Origin: Variovorax paradoxus
Lineage (GTDB): Bacteria > Pseudomonadota > Gammaproteobacteria > Burkholderiales > Burkholderiaceae_C
Assembly (NCBI RefSeq): GCF_022009635.1
Contig: NZ_CP091716.1
Coordinates: 2,247,001-2,311,000 of the forward strand
Direction: 5' to 3'
Length of the DNA: 64,000 nt
The notes under the pieces were generated by a model that was given only the letters and a program-made list of their open reading frames with translations, did no database searches and was not told where the DNA came from. Position numbers and translations under genes: made by a program. Positions 10,001 through 18,354 of the stretch are shown here, in pieces. The first letter of the stretch is position 1. Each line of letters starts with the position of its first letter.

Positions 10001-12067
10001 ATCAACTTTGTCGGCAGCGTGACCGCGGGGCAGGCCGCCATCGTGAACGGCAAGGGCGGCACCGTCCGCATCAGCGAACTCACGGCCAACGGCACATCGA
10101 TCGGCTCGCTCGGCGGCGCGGGCCAGGTGGTCCTCGGCGCCAAGACGCTGACCACCGGCGGGCTGAACGCCGACACGGAGATCTCGGGCGTCGTCTCCGG
10201 CACCGGCGGCTCGCTGGTGAAAGTGGGCACGGGCGCGCTGACGCTGTCGGGCGCCAACACCTACACGGGCGGCACGACGCTGCGCCAGGGGCGCCTGAAC
10301 GTCGGCCACAGCCAGGCCCTGGGCGGCGGCACGCTGTCGATGGACGACGACACGACGCTGGGCTTCAGCGCCGACGGCCTGACCATCGCCAACACCATCC
10401 ATCTGACTGGCCAGCTCGATCCGATCATCGACACCGGCGCGTTCTCGGGCACGCTGAGCGGCGCCATCTCCGGCGGCGGCTTCATCACCAAGGAAGGCAC
10501 GGGCACGCTGACGCTGTCGGGCGCCAACACCTACACCGGTGCCACCAACGTGGCGCAGGGCACGCTGAAGGCCGGCGCCGCCAACACCTTCAGCGCGGCC
10601 TCGGCGCACAGCGTGGCCGCGGGCGCGACGCTGGACCTGGCCGGCTTCAACCAGACGCTCGCCTCGCTGGCCAACAGCGGCACCGTCTCGCTGGCGGGCG
10701 CGGCGGCCGGTACCACGCTGACCGTGAACGGCAACTACGTGGGCAACAACGGCGTGCTCAAGCTCGGCACCGCGCTCAACGGCACGGGACCGTCGGACCG
10801 CCTGGTCATCAACGGCGGCACCGCCAGCGGCAAGACCAGCGTGCAGATCGCCAACCTGGGCGGCCTGGGCGCGCTGACCACCGGCAACGGCATCGAGGTG
10901 GTCACCGCGCAGAACGGCGCGAAGACCACCGCGCAGACCACCAGGGACGCGTTCTCGCTGGCAGGCGGCCATGTGGACGCCGGCGCCTACGAGTACCGCC
11001 TGTACGCCGCCGACGCCAGCGGCGCGGGCGAGAGCTGGTATCTGCGCTCCAGCATCAACGCAGTCACGCCGACCAACCCGGCGGGTGTGCCGGTGGTCAC
11101 CTACCGGGCGGAAGCCTCGCTCTATGCGGCGCTGCCGGGCCAGCTGCGCCAGGGCAACCTCGCGATGCTGGGCGACCTGCGCAAGCGCGTGGGCGACGAC
11201 GACGTGAAGGGCACCGCGCCCAGCGCGACCGGCGCCGAGCGCCGCGCCTGGGCCCGCGTGCTGTCCACCGACATCGACATCCAGCAGGGCGGCGCCGTCT
11301 CGCCCACCAGCAAGGGCCGTTTGACCGGCTTCCAGGCCGGCACCGATCTGCTGGCCACGCCCAACTGGCGCGCCGGCATCTACGTCGGCCAGCTCGACGG
11401 CGATGCGCGCGTGAATGGCTTTGCCAGCGGCATCCAGAACCTCGGCGTCGGCCGCAATGATTTGCGCAGCCAGTACGTGGGCGTGTACGGCACCTACACC
11501 AGCGACAGCGGCTTCTATGCCGACGCCGTGGTGCAGTCGGGCCGTCACCGCTACACGGTCGAGCCGCTCATGGGCCTCGGCGCGGCCGGCAAGGGCAACA
11601 GCCTGCTGGGCTCGATCGAGGTGGGCCAGGCCTTCCCGATCGGCAGCAGCGGCTGGACCGTCGAGCCGCAACTGCAATTGATCCACCAGCACATGGACCT
11701 GAGCAACTCGGCCATCGTCGGCGCCATCGCGCAGCCGCAGGCCGACAGCGGATGGGTCGCGCGTGCAGGTGTTCGGGTGAAAGGCCAGATCGATACCGGC
11801 ATGGGCGCGCTGCAGCCGTACGGCCGCTTCAACGTCTACAAGACCTCGAGCGGCGCCGACATCGCGCGCTTCGTGAACGGCGCGACGACGACGGACATCG
11901 CGGCGCCCACGGGCGGCACGAACACCGAGCTGGCCGGCGGCTTCACGCTGGGCCTGAATGCGTCGACCAGCCTTTATGGCGAAGTCGGCAAGCTGTGGTC
12001 CTCGGGCGGCGACGCCAAGGTAAAGAGCGGCATCAGCGGCTCGCTGGGCGTGCGCGTGAAGTGGTGA
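7028..12067 (+). CDS. Type V autotransporter adhesin with glycine-rich head and PATR repeats
   Basis: A 1679-residue surface protein. The N-terminus is an extended signal peptide of the ESPR type (MNISFRSLWNDALGAWIAVS), then a hydrophobic core and a likely cleavage after SASA near residue 71. Residues about 78-320 are a glycine-rich block dominated by GG and GGG. Six copies of the autotransporter-associated repeat (PATR, e.g. GTLTLSGANTYTGATNVAQG) begin near residues 366, 434, 859, 927, 1067 and 1157. From about residue 1400 to the end is the outer-membrane beta-barrel, starting around RRAWARVLSTDIDI and finishing in the aromatic terminal residue of GVRVKW. By family knowledge the barrel inserts in the outer membrane and exposes the passenger; an adhesive role is inferred. 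The opposite strand is open across most of this gene, a by-product of codon use. Confidence 0.93.
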   Translation: MNISFRSLWNDALGAWIAVSEISRSHSGSRSTSRLDSAAKPGEPARRLFRLSALMSVVAVLGAAPFVSASAQSVVIGTTGSGGLGVGIGGDGGAGGIGGGGGGGSGGAPAGGGGGGYGAGGGGAGFTYGSNSGGAGGPGKGGDGGSDTWGQGGAGSNGGASGTNGVQGADGPFGPKNGGNALAAIAEGSTFGGLTSATFSADRTVNGSLGIGGGGGGGAGASGTAAGGDGSSGGAGELTISAGTTTVTGAIVIGGSGGGGGGGSGNANGGRGGDGGNGQLTVSDGKLVADSIVIGGSSGGKGSGGATSGLAGAGATGTLTVTGGSMNVAHGVTVNGNGQVDFKPDAGTQVTAGYAISGAGSVSQTGAGTTVMTGDNTYTGGTTISAGTLQIGAGGTTGSIVGKVSNAGTLVFDRSNTLTFNGTISGTGQVQQIGSGTLELTGANSYEGGTLIGGGTLKVAGDGALGAATGALTFNGGGTLQSTGAFTSARDVTLAGAGSIVSKGALSMSGVFTGNGALDVQAGSGDITLTNAGNDFGGAVSLSGATVQINDKNALTLGTLNTGALTATSHGNLQFQGGGSASSIDVRSNDGAVTQTGALSVMGKLSVDAGTGSIALNNTSNSFQGPVSLAGQNISVASSGDLSVTTLANGIDGAVSLVAGGALALPNAAIDTGTAALTLAANGAALGIAHELSGGNISITGRKGVTLQADVSTKGTLTLASDGSVMQTAGVVTAGTLTGSAGSVSMNQANQIGALGDFTAVGAFSLRNAQALQVTGNVAASSVALDVAQGVVVTGSISATGNKGEVISVASDTRLQVGNGGTTGVLAGNVSNDGTLAFNRSDALTFAGAIGGKGALVQQGQGTLVLTGANSYTGGTTVKAGVLQGNATSLQGDIVNDATVVFEQTKAGGGGTYAGTMSGTGSLRKIGDGELVLASVNSYSGGTSVEAGTLNASVTGALGSGPVSVANGAAVLFSGKADMGAVTLSNGPDGLINFVGSVTAGQAAIVNGKGGTVRISELTANGTSIGSLGGAGQVVLGAKTLTTGGLNADTEISGVVSGTGGSLVKVGTGALTLSGANTYTGGTTLRQGRLNVGHSQALGGGTLSMDDDTTLGFSADGLTIANTIHLTGQLDPIIDTGAFSGTLSGAISGGGFITKEGTGTLTLSGANTYTGATNVAQGTLKAGAANTFSAASAHSVAAGATLDLAGFNQTLASLANSGTVSLAGAAAGTTLTVNGNYVGNNGVLKLGTALNGTGPSDRLVINGGTASGKTSVQIANLGGLGALTTGNGIEVVTAQNGAKTTAQTTRDAFSLAGGHVDAGAYEYRLYAADASGAGESWYLRSSINAVTPTNPAGVPVVTYRAEASLYAALPGQLRQGNLAMLGDLRKRVGDDDVKGTAPSATGAERRAWARVLSTDIDIQQGGAVSPTSKGRLTGFQAGTDLLATPNWRAGIYVGQLDGDARVNGFASGIQNLGVGRNDLRSQYVGVYGTYTSDSGFYADAVVQSGRHRYTVEPLMGLGAAGKGNSLLGSIEVGQAFPIGSSGWTVEPQLQLIHQHMDLSNSAIVGAIAQPQADSGWVARAGVRVKGQIDTGMGALQPYGRFNVYKTSSGADIARFVNGATTTDIAAPTGGTNTELAGGFTLGLNASTSLYGEVGKLWSSGGDAKVKSGISGSLGVRVKW
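10226..10266 (+). repeat. Near-identical 41-bp direct repeat inside the autotransporter, copy 1
   Basis: These bases recur 270 bp downstream with one difference. They encode the PATR core (GTGALTLSGANTY). The last 31 bases are identical in both copies. This suggests recent duplication or gene conversion between repeat units. Confidence 0.75.
10496..10536 (+). repeat. Near-identical 41-bp direct repeat inside the autotransporter, copy 2
   Basis: Second copy of the repeat at 10226-10266, encoding GTGTLTLSGANTY. A 270-bp spacing is a multiple of three, so recombination between the copies would remove 90 residues in frame. Confidence 0.75.
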
Positions 12068-12091
12068 TGCCGCCGGCCTGACGCCGGAACG

Positions 12092-12120
12092 AAAAAAAGC
12101 TGCCCGAGGGCAGCTTTTTT
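12092..12120. terminator. Bidirectional Rho-independent terminator between the autotransporter gene and gltA
   Basis: AGCTGCC and GGCAGCT form a seven-pair stem with a CGAG loop, with an A-run before it and a T-run after it. The flanking runs make it work in both directions, which fits the convergent autotransporter and gltA genes. Confidence 0.9.
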
Positions 12121-12146
12121 ATTGGGCGAAGCAGTTGCCTCGTCGA

Positions 12147-13457
12147 TCAGCGAGCCGTGATCGGCTTCACGTCACGCTTGGGCGAGCCTTCGAACAGCTG
12201 ACGCGGGCGGCCGATCTTGTACTCGGGGTCGCCGATCATTTCGTTCAGCTGGGCGATCCAGCCGACCGTGCGGGCCAGCGCGAAGATCGCGGTGAACAGT
12301 GGCACCGGGATGCCGATGGCGCGCTGCACGATGCCCGAGTAGAAGTCGACGTTCGGGTAGAGCTTGCGCGACACGAAGTACTCGTCTTCCAGGGCGATCT
12401 TTTCCAGTTCCTTGGCCAGCTTGAACAGCGGGTCGTTTTCCAGGCCCAGCTCGGTCAGCACTTCGTTGCAGGTTTCCTGCATCAGCTTGGCGCGCGGGTC
12501 GTAGTTCTTGTACACGCGGTGGCCGAAGCCCATGAGCTTGACGTTCGAGTTCTTGTCCTTGACCTTCTTGATGAACTCGCCGATCTTCTCGACGCCGCCT
12601 TCCTTCTGGATGTCGTACAGCATGTTCAGTGCTGCTTCGTTGGCGCCGCCGTGGGCAGGGCCCCAGAGGCAGGCCACGCCGGCCGCGATGGCCGCGAAGG
12701 GGTTCGTGCCCGACGAGCCGCACAGGCGCACCGTCGAGGTCGAGGCGTTCTGCTCGTGGTCCGCGTGCAGGATGAAGATGCGGTCGAGCGCGCGCTCGAG
12801 CACCGGGTTCACCTTGTACTCTTCGCACGGCGTGGCGAACATCATGTGCAGGAAGTTGCCGGCGTAGCTCAGGTCGTTCTTCGGGTACATGTACGGCTGG
12901 CCGATCGTGTACTTGTACGCCATGGCCACGAGCGTGGGCATCTTCGCGATCAGGCGGATCGCGGCGATCTCGCGGTGCTCGGGATTGTTGATGTCCGTGC
13001 TGTCGTGATAGAAGGCCGACAGGGCGCCCACGAGGCCGGTCATGATGGCCATCGGGTGGGCATCACGGCGGAAGCCGCGCAGGAAGAACTGCATCTGCTC
13101 GTTCACCATGGTGTGGTTCGTCACGACCTTGGTGAAGTTTTCCTTCTTGGCCTGGTCCGGCAGTTCACCGTACAGCAGCAGGTGGCAGGTCTCGAGGAAG
13201 TCGCAGTTGGTGGCGAGTTGCTCGATGGGGTAGCCGCGATACAGCAGTTCGCCCTTGTCGCCATCGATGTACGTGATGGCCGACTGGCAAGCGGCGGTCG
13301 ACATGAAGCCCGGGTCGTACGTGAACATGCCGGTCTGTGCGTACAGCTTGCGGATGTCGATCACGTCGGGGCCCACGGTGCCCTTGTAGATCGGCAGGTC
13401 GACGCTGTCGCCGCCGTTGCTGAACGACAGCGTGGCCTTGGTATCGGATGCTTTCAT
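12147..13457 (-). CDS. gltA: Citrate synthase (type II, hexameric class)
   Basis: Condenses acetyl-CoA and oxaloacetate to citrate, the entry step of the TCA cycle. The 436-residue length fits the large, NADH-sensitive class of Gram-negative bacteria. Catalytic features are visible: the histidine in [12 protein letters not shown], the histidine in [16 protein letters not shown], and the acidic residue in the C-terminal NVDFYSGIV segment. It is the last gene of a minus-strand run sdhC-D-A-B-E-gltA, 24 bases behind sdhE, and ends at the bidirectional terminator. Transcription is therefore probably shared with succinate dehydrogenase. Confidence 0.98.
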   Translation of the reverse strand: MKASDTKATLSFSNGGDSVDLPIYKGTVGPDVIDIRKLYAQTGMFTYDPGFMSTAACQSAITYIDGDKGELLYRGYPIEQLATNCDFLETCHLLLYGELPDQAKKENFTKVVTNHTMVNEQMQFFLRGFRRDAHPMAIMTGLVGALSAFYHDSTDINNPEHREIAAIRLIAKMPTLVAMAYKYTIGQPYMYPKNDLSYAGNFLHMMFATPCEEYKVNPVLERALDRIFILHADHEQNASTSTVRLCGSSGTNPFAAIAAGVACLWGPAHGGANEAALNMLYDIQKEGGVEKIGEFIKKVKDKNSNVKLMGFGHRVYKNYDPRAKLMQETCNEVLTELGLENDPLFKLAKELEKIALEDEYFVSRKLYPNVDFYSGIVQRAIGIPVPLFTAIFALARTVGWIAQLNEMIGDPEYKIGRPRQLFEGSPKRDVKPITAR

Positions 13458-13481
13458 TTCGGTTTACTTTCAGAGGTGGAT

Positions 13482-13796
13482 TCAGGACGAAGGAGAAATT
13501 GCGGGCCGCTGCGCACCGTCGGTGCGCATCAGCTGCAGCAATGCGACCACCTCGGCCCCGGCCCATTCGGGCTCGGGCTCCTTTCTGCAAAGAAGGAGGT
13601 CGAGGAGATCGTTGTCCGACAGGTCCATCAGTGTCTCCATCGCTCCCGCTTGACCCACGGTCATGCGGGATTCGTGTCGCTCGAAGAAGCGGGCGATGAA
13701 CAGGTCGTTCTCGAGCAGTCCGCGCCGGCAGCGCCATTTCAGCTTGCTCAGCGCACGTTCGCTGATCGGCTGGTCGAGGTCGGCGGCGGGTTGCAT
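13482..13796 (-). CDS. sdhE: FAD assembly factor SdhE (succinate dehydrogenase assembly factor 2)
   Basis: A 104-residue protein of the SdhE/YgfY family that helps attach FAD covalently to SdhA. The family signature is visible as KWRCRRGLLENDLFIARFFE, including the RGxxE motif (RGLLE) needed for flavinylation, followed by an acidic helix (LMDLSDNDLLDLLL). It starts at 13796 (MQPAADLDQ); the frame stays open upstream but that extension is antisense-like and shares no family features. Its place between sdhB and gltA fits a function in complex II biogenesis. Confidence 0.93.
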   Translation of the reverse strand: MQPAADLDQPISERALSKLKWRCRRGLLENDLFIARFFERHESRMTVGQAGAMETLMDLSDNDLLDLLLCRKEPEPEWAGAEVVALLQLMRTDGAQRPAISPSS

Positions 13797-13825
13797 GGTG
13801 GCGTCTCTAGGCAATGGATCAGGGA

Positions 13826-14527
13826 TTAGATGGCGCGGCGCACCATCAATTCCTTGATCTTGCCGATGGCCTTGGTCGGGTTCAGGCTCTTCGGGCACAC
13901 GTCCACGCAGTTCATGATCGTGTGGCAGCGGAACAGGCGGTACGGGTCTTCCAGGTTGTCCAGGCGCTCGGCGGTGGCTTCGTCGCGGCTGTCGGCGATG
14001 AAGCGGTAGGCCTGCAGCAGGCCGGCCGGGCCGACGAACTTGTCGGGGTTCCACCAGAAGCTCGGGCAGCTCGTGGAGCAGCTCGCGCAAAGAATGCACT
14101 CGTACAGGCCGTTGAGCTCTTCGCGCTCTTCGGGCGACTGCAGGCGTTCCTTCTCGGGCGGCACGTTGTCGTTCTGCAGGTACGGCTTGATCGAGTTGTA
14201 CTGCTTGAAGAACTGCGTCATGTCCACGATCAGGTCGCGGATGACGGGCAGGCCCGGCAGCGGCTTGAGCACGACGGTGCCCTTGAGCGTGTTCATGTTG
14301 GTCAGGCAGGCCAGACCGTTCTTGCCGTTGATGTTCATCGCGTCGGAGCCGCAGACGCCTTCGCGGCACGAACGGCGGAACGACAGCGTGGGGTCCTGCG
14401 CCTTGAGCTTCATCAGGGCGTCGAGCAGCATGCGCTCATGGCCGTCGAGTTCGATCTCGACGGTCTGCATGTAGGGCTTGGCGTCCTTGTCCGGGTCGTA
14501 GCGATAGATCTGGAATGTGCGCTTCAT
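13826..14527 (-). CDS. sdhB: Succinate dehydrogenase iron-sulfur subunit
   Basis: Electron-transfer subunit of complex II, passing electrons from the SdhA flavin to quinone. The 233 residues carry all three cluster motifs. The 2Fe-2S site is CREGVCGSDAMNINGKNGL plus the next cysteine, the 4Fe-4S site is CILCASCSTSCP, and the 3Fe-4S region is CHTIMNCVDVCPKSLNP. A tryptophan pair in SFWWNPDKF, of the quinone-site type, is also present. The stop codon is 29 bases before sdhE and the start is 16 bases after the sdhA stop, so it is cotranscribed with both. Confidence 0.98.
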   Translation of the reverse strand: MKRTFQIYRYDPDKDAKPYMQTVEIELDGHERMLLDALMKLKAQDPTLSFRRSCREGVCGSDAMNINGKNGLACLTNMNTLKGTVVLKPLPGLPVIRDLIVDMTQFFKQYNSIKPYLQNDNVPPEKERLQSPEEREELNGLYECILCASCSTSCPSFWWNPDKFVGPAGLLQAYRFIADSRDEATAERLDNLEDPYRLFRCHTIMNCVDVCPKSLNPTKAIGKIKELMVRRAI

Positions 14528-14543
14528 CGTATGTTCCTAATTT

Positions 14544-16352
14544 TTAGAATGTCCGGACCTTCGGAGGCACCGAGGCGACCGTCAGGGGCTGCAGCTTGAC
14601 CGGCTTGTACGAGAGGCGGTTGTCGTCGCTGTACCAGAGCGTGTGCTTCATCCAGTTGGCGTCGTCGCGGCCGAGCGGCGCGACCGGATCGTCGGCCGGG
14701 CGTTCGTAGTCTTCGACCGTGTGGGCGCCGCGGCATTCCTTGCGGGCAGCGGCCGAGACCATGGTGGCCTGCGCCACTTCGATCAGGTTGTCGACTTCCA
14801 GCGCTTCGATGCGGGCGGTGTTGAACACCTTCGACTTGTCCTTCAGGCCGATGGCCTTGACGCGCTCGCGCACGGCGGCGATCTTGACCACGCCTTCGTC
14901 CATCGAGGCCTGCTTGCGGAACACGGCGGCATGCTGCTGCATGACGGCGCGGATCTCGCCGGCCACGTCCTGCGCGTACTCGCCGCCGGTGGTGGCTTCG
15001 AGGCGGTTCAGGCGCTCCAGCGTGCGGTCGGCCGCATCGTTGGGCAGGGGCTTGTGTTCCTTGAGCTTGTCGGCGAACTCGACGATGTGGTTGCCGGCCG
15101 CGCGGCCGAACACCAGCAGGTCGAGCAGCGAGTTCGTGCCCAGGCGGTTGGCGCCGTGCACGCTCACGCAGGAGCATTCGCCCACCGCGTAGAGGCCGTT
15201 CACGACGGCGCTGTTGTCCTCGCCCTTCTGCACCACGACCTGGCCGTGGATGTTGGTGGGGATGCCGCCCATCTGGTAGTGGATGGTCGGCACGACGGGA
15301 ATCGGTTCCTTGGTGATGTCGACGTTGGCGAAGTTGACGCCGATTTCGTACACCGAGGGCAGGCGCTTGTGGATGGTGTCGGCGCCCAGGTGGTCGAGCT
15401 TGAGCAGCACGTAGTCCTTGTTGGGACCGCAGCCTCGGCCTTCCTTGATTTCCTGGTCCATGGAGCGCGAGACGAAGTCGCGCGGCGCCAGGTCCTTCAG
15501 CGTGGGCGCATAGCGCTCCATGAAGCGTTCGCCGTTGCTGTTCAGCAGGATCGCGCCTTCGCCGCGGCAGCCTTCGGTCAGCAGCACGCCCGCGCCGGCC
15601 ACGCCGGTCGGGTGGAACTGCCAGAACTCCATGTCCTGCAGCGGAATGCCCGAGCGAGCGGCCATGCCGAGGCCGTCGCCGGTGTTGATGAATGCGTTGG
15701 TCGAGGCCTGGAAGATGCGGCCCGCGCCGCCGGTGGCCAGCAGCACGGTCTTGGCCTGCAGGATGTGCAGGTCGCCGGTTTCCATTTCGAGGGCGGTCAC
15801 GCCGACCACGTCGCCTTCTTCGTCACGGATGAGGTCGAGCGCCATCCATTCGACGAAGAACTGGGTGCGGGCTTCCACGTTCTTCTGGTAGAGCGTGTGC
15901 AGCATCGCGTGGCCGGTACGGTCGGCCGCGGCGCAGGCGCGCTGCACGGGCTTTTCGCCGTAGTTGGCCGTGTGGCCGCCGAACGGACGCTGGTAGATGG
16001 TGCCGTCGGGGTTGCGGTCGAACGGCATGCCGAAGTGCTCGAGCTCGTACACGACCTTCGGTGCTTCGCGGCACATGAACTCGATCGCGTCCTGGTCGCC
16101 GAGCCAGTCGGAACCCTTGATCGTGTCGTAGAAGTGGTAGTGCCAGTTGTCTTCGCTCATGTTGCCGAGCGATGCACCCACGCCGCCCTGGGCGGCGACG
16201 GTGTGCGAACGGGTCGGGAACACCTTGGAGAGCACGGCCACGTTGAGGCCGGCACGTGCGAGTTGCAGCGAGGCGCGCATGCCGGAGCCGCCGGCACCGA
16301 CGATCACGACGTCGAACTTGCGCTTGGTGATTTTTTCTTTTGTGTAGGTCAT
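14544..16352 (-). CDS. sdhA: Succinate dehydrogenase flavoprotein subunit
   Basis: Catalytic subunit of complex II, oxidising succinate to fumarate on the cytoplasmic face of the inner membrane. From the ATG at 16352 it has 602 residues beginning MTYTKEKITKRKFDVVIVGA. An in-frame start 18 codons upstream would overlap sdhD, so I prefer the shorter form. Seen are the dinucleotide fold VIVGAGGSGMRASLQLA, the FAD-linking histidine in SHTVAAQGGVGASLG, the substrate loop region HPTGVAGAGVLLTEGCRGEG, and the C-terminal KHTLWYSDDN. It lies seven bases downstream of sdhD. Confidence 0.98.
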   Translation of the reverse strand: MTYTKEKITKRKFDVVIVGAGGSGMRASLQLARAGLNVAVLSKVFPTRSHTVAAQGGVGASLGNMSEDNWHYHFYDTIKGSDWLGDQDAIEFMCREAPKVVYELEHFGMPFDRNPDGTIYQRPFGGHTANYGEKPVQRACAAADRTGHAMLHTLYQKNVEARTQFFVEWMALDLIRDEEGDVVGVTALEMETGDLHILQAKTVLLATGGAGRIFQASTNAFINTGDGLGMAARSGIPLQDMEFWQFHPTGVAGAGVLLTEGCRGEGAILLNSNGERFMERYAPTLKDLAPRDFVSRSMDQEIKEGRGCGPNKDYVLLKLDHLGADTIHKRLPSVYEIGVNFANVDITKEPIPVVPTIHYQMGGIPTNIHGQVVVQKGEDNSAVVNGLYAVGECSCVSVHGANRLGTNSLLDLLVFGRAAGNHIVEFADKLKEHKPLPNDAADRTLERLNRLEATTGGEYAQDVAGEIRAVMQQHAAVFRKQASMDEGVVKIAAVRERVKAIGLKDKSKVFNTARIEALEVDNLIEVAQATMVSAAARKECRGAHTVEDYERPADDPVAPLGRDDANWMKHTLWYSDDNRLSYKPVKLQPLTVASVPPKVRTF

Positions 16353-16359
16353 GGTGGGG

Positions 16360-16725
16360 TCAGATCTTCCAAAGCACTTGAATGGCCCAACCCGCACAAC
16401 CGACAAGCCAGACGATGGTGAAAATTTGCAGCACGAGACGGATGGCGACGGGCTGGACGTAGTCCATCCAGACGTCGCGCATGCCGACCCACACGTGGTA
16501 GAGCAGGGCGACGATCACGGAGAACGTCAGCACCTTCATCCACTGCGCGGCAAAGATGCCGGCCCAGAGGTCGTAGCCGATGGGGCCGCGGGTGAAGATC
16601 AGTTGTGCGAGCAGCACGATGGTGAAGAGGGCCATCAGGCCGCCGGTGATGCGCTGGCTGAGCCAGTCGCGAAGACCGTAGTGCGCGCCGACGACGATGC
16701 GCTTGGAGCCGTAATTCACAGACAT
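16360..16725 (-). CDS. sdhD: Succinate dehydrogenase membrane anchor subunit D
   Basis: A 121-residue membrane anchor of complex II with three predicted transmembrane helices (around residues 28-48, 58-78 and 98-118). The likely haem-ligand histidine is in ALLYHVWVGMRDVWMDYVQP. An N-terminal GAHYGLRDWLSQRITG segment resembles the quinone-site region of other SdhD proteins. It follows sdhC with a 13-base gap and precedes sdhA by seven bases. Confidence 0.94.
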   Translation of the reverse strand: MSVNYGSKRIVVGAHYGLRDWLSQRITGGLMALFTIVLLAQLIFTRGPIGYDLWAGIFAAQWMKVLTFSVIVALLYHVWVGMRDVWMDYVQPVAIRLVLQIFTIVWLVGCAGWAIQVLWKI

Positions 16726-16738
16726 GGTTGGCTCCTTC

Positions 16739-17185
16739 TCAGTACAGGCCGAACAGCTTGGCGCCCAGCACCAGCGTGAGGATGATGCTCGCGCCCAGCG
16801 TGAAGAGGGCGGAGGTGTGGCCGAATTCCTTGGTCACGGCGGAGTGGCTCACGTCCATCCAGAGGTGGCGCAGGCCGGCGATGAAGTGGTGCAGATAGGC
16901 CCAGATCAGCGCGAGCGCGACGAGCTTGAAGAACCAACCCGGAGCGAAGCCGATGCCGACGTTGAAGGCGCTCTTGAATTTCGCGAACGAATAGTCAGAT
17001 GACAGCGACGTGTCGAACATCCAGATGATGAACGGCAGCAGCAGGAACATGATCACGCCGCTCACGCGGTGCAGGATCGACACGATGCCCGCCGGCGGGA
17101 GCCGGTAGGTCGTGAGATCGGTGAATGCATTGATGTTCCGGAATTCGCGGCGCGGTGGCCGGGGAGGATTTGCAAGCTCTGTCAT
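16739..17185 (-). CDS. sdhC: Succinate dehydrogenase cytochrome b556 subunit C
   Basis: First gene of the sdh-gltA operon. The 148-residue protein has the SdhC signature: RPPRREFRNINAF near the N-terminus, the quinone-site segment SILHRVSGVIMFLLLP, and the haem-ligand histidine region YLHHFIAGLRHLWMDVSHS. Three hydrophobic helices are visible. The 226 bases upstream, between it and the GntR gene, hold no further gene. On the minus strand they contain a TAGAAT possible -10 element and one half-site (CATAAGA) like the palindrome in front of mdh. Confidence 0.95.
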   Translation of the reverse strand: MTELANPPRPPRREFRNINAFTDLTTYRLPPAGIVSILHRVSGVIMFLLLPFIIWMFDTSLSSDYSFAKFKSAFNVGIGFAPGWFFKLVALALIWAYLHHFIAGLRHLWMDVSHSAVTKEFGHTSALFTLGASIILTLVLGAKLFGLY

Positions 17186-17411
17186 GGGGGGAGGGCTTTC
17201 GTGGCTTGGATGACTTGTTCTGAGAGCGAACGCTTTTGTTTCTTATGCGGAAGTGCAAACAACGCAAAATTCTATTGCAATGCACCATCGGGCAGCGGAC
17301 GCGCACGAGTCAGCGCACCGTTGCAGTCGGATGCTATTGACTTCGTAGCACGTCGTGCGTGTTTCGTGCGCACGCTGGCGCACCGGGATTCGGCCTTCGT
17401 CTGCATCGGGA

Positions 17412-18170
17412 TCAGCCCAACTGGTTCCTGTAGTGGTGCGTGTCGGTGCGGTAGAGCCCGCGGCGCAGTTCCATGGGCATGTCATGGTAGGTGTGCGCCA
17501 CGCGTTCCACGCTCAGCAGGGGCATCTGCAGCGTGACGTCGAGCAGCGCGGCCTGTTCGGCATCGGGCAGCACGGCGCGGATTTTTTCTTCGGCCCGCAC
17601 CATGCGCACGCCGAATTCCGTTTCGAACAGCGCGTACATCGGCCCCGGCCACGCGCGCAGCCGCTCGGCCGTGAGGCCCTTGAAGGGCGTGCCGGGCAGC
17701 CAGAGGTCTTCAAGGATGGTCGGCACGCCGGCGTAGGCCAGCACGCGGCGCACCTGCAGCACGGCGTCGCCGGTGCGCAGGCCGAGGGCGCGCGCCACGT
17801 CGGCCGACGCGCGCAGGCGCTTGCAGTCGACGATGGTGCGCACGGCGGGGCCTTCGCTGCTCGGGTCGCCGGCATCGGGCACGAGCTTGAGGAAGCGGTA
17901 CTGCACATGCTGCTCGGCATGCGTGGCGACGAAGGTGCCCTTGCCCTGGCGGCGCACCACCAGGTTTTCGGCAGACAGCTCGTCGATGGCCTTGCGCACC
18001 GTTCCCTGGCTCACGCGAAAACGCACGGCCAGGTCCATCTCGCTGGGGATGGGCTCGCCCGGCTTCCACTCGCCCGCCTGCAGGCTCTGCAGGATCAGGG
18101 TCTTGATCTGCTGGTAGAGCGGACTGAAGGACGGCGTGGGGGGCTCGTCGAGTGTTGTGGGCGTGTTCAT
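17412..18170 (-). CDS. GntR-family (HutC-type) transcriptional regulator
   Basis: A 252-residue regulator. The N-terminal winged helix-turn-helix (about residues 18-85) contains RVSQGTVRKAIDELSAENLV and RQGKGTFVATHAE. The remainder is a UTRA-type effector domain, with DLWLPGTPFKGLTAERLRAW and the final RMELRR-like segment MPMELRRGLYRTDTHHY. It lies between the sdh-gltA operon (same strand) and mdh (divergent), both TCA-cycle units. A perfect palindrome sits between it and mdh, so control of these genes by a TCA intermediate is a reasonable inference. The ligand cannot be read from the sequence. Confidence 0.93.
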   Translation of the reverse strand: MNTPTTLDEPPTPSFSPLYQQIKTLILQSLQAGEWKPGEPIPSEMDLAVRFRVSQGTVRKAIDELSAENLVVRRQGKGTFVATHAEQHVQYRFLKLVPDAGDPSSEGPAVRTIVDCKRLRASADVARALGLRTGDAVLQVRRVLAYAGVPTILEDLWLPGTPFKGLTAERLRAWPGPMYALFETEFGVRMVRAEEKIRAVLPDAEQAALLDVTLQMPLLSVERVAHTYHDMPMELRRGLYRTDTHHYRNQLG

Positions 18171-18210
18171 GGCAGCGGTGGGGTGCGCCGTGGCGGCGCC
18201 CCCGAGGATA

Positions 18211-18230
18211 TCTTATATAAGACATAAGAC
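18211..18230. promoter_or_regulatory. Candidate GntR operator between the regulator gene and mdh
   Basis: TCTTATATAAGA (18211-18222) is a perfect 12-bp palindrome and is directly followed by CATAAGAC, a further half-site in the same orientation as its right arm. It lies 41 bases before the GntR start and about 130 bases before mdh. Size, symmetry and position fit an operator for the neighbouring GntR protein. Confidence 0.6.
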
Positions 18231-18270
18231 GGGGCTTATTGAATCGGCTTAAAATGCTGCGGGTCTCGCG

Positions 18271-18296
18271 CTGCGGGAGGGTATTTCACCCCGCAG
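18271..18296 (+). other. Hairpin in the mdh leader
   Basis: CTGCGGG and CCCGCAG form a seven-pair stem around a 12-base loop in the presumed mdh 5' leader. A second GC-rich hairpin (around GGCGC/GCGCC) follows before the ribosome binding site. There is no T-run, so this is not a simple terminator. A regulatory role is speculative. Confidence 0.3.
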
Positions 18297-18354
18297 AACC
18301 CTGGCGCCCCACGAGAGCGCCGACACCGTTTTCATCACCTTCTGGAGTCTTCCC

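Noticed and set aside
7007..11692. A 1561-codon open frame antisense to the autotransporter gene
   Set aside because: Its translation is Ala/Gly/Arg/Val-rich with no domain, and it mirrors the GC-biased codons of the sense gene. The sense protein has a full set of autotransporter features.
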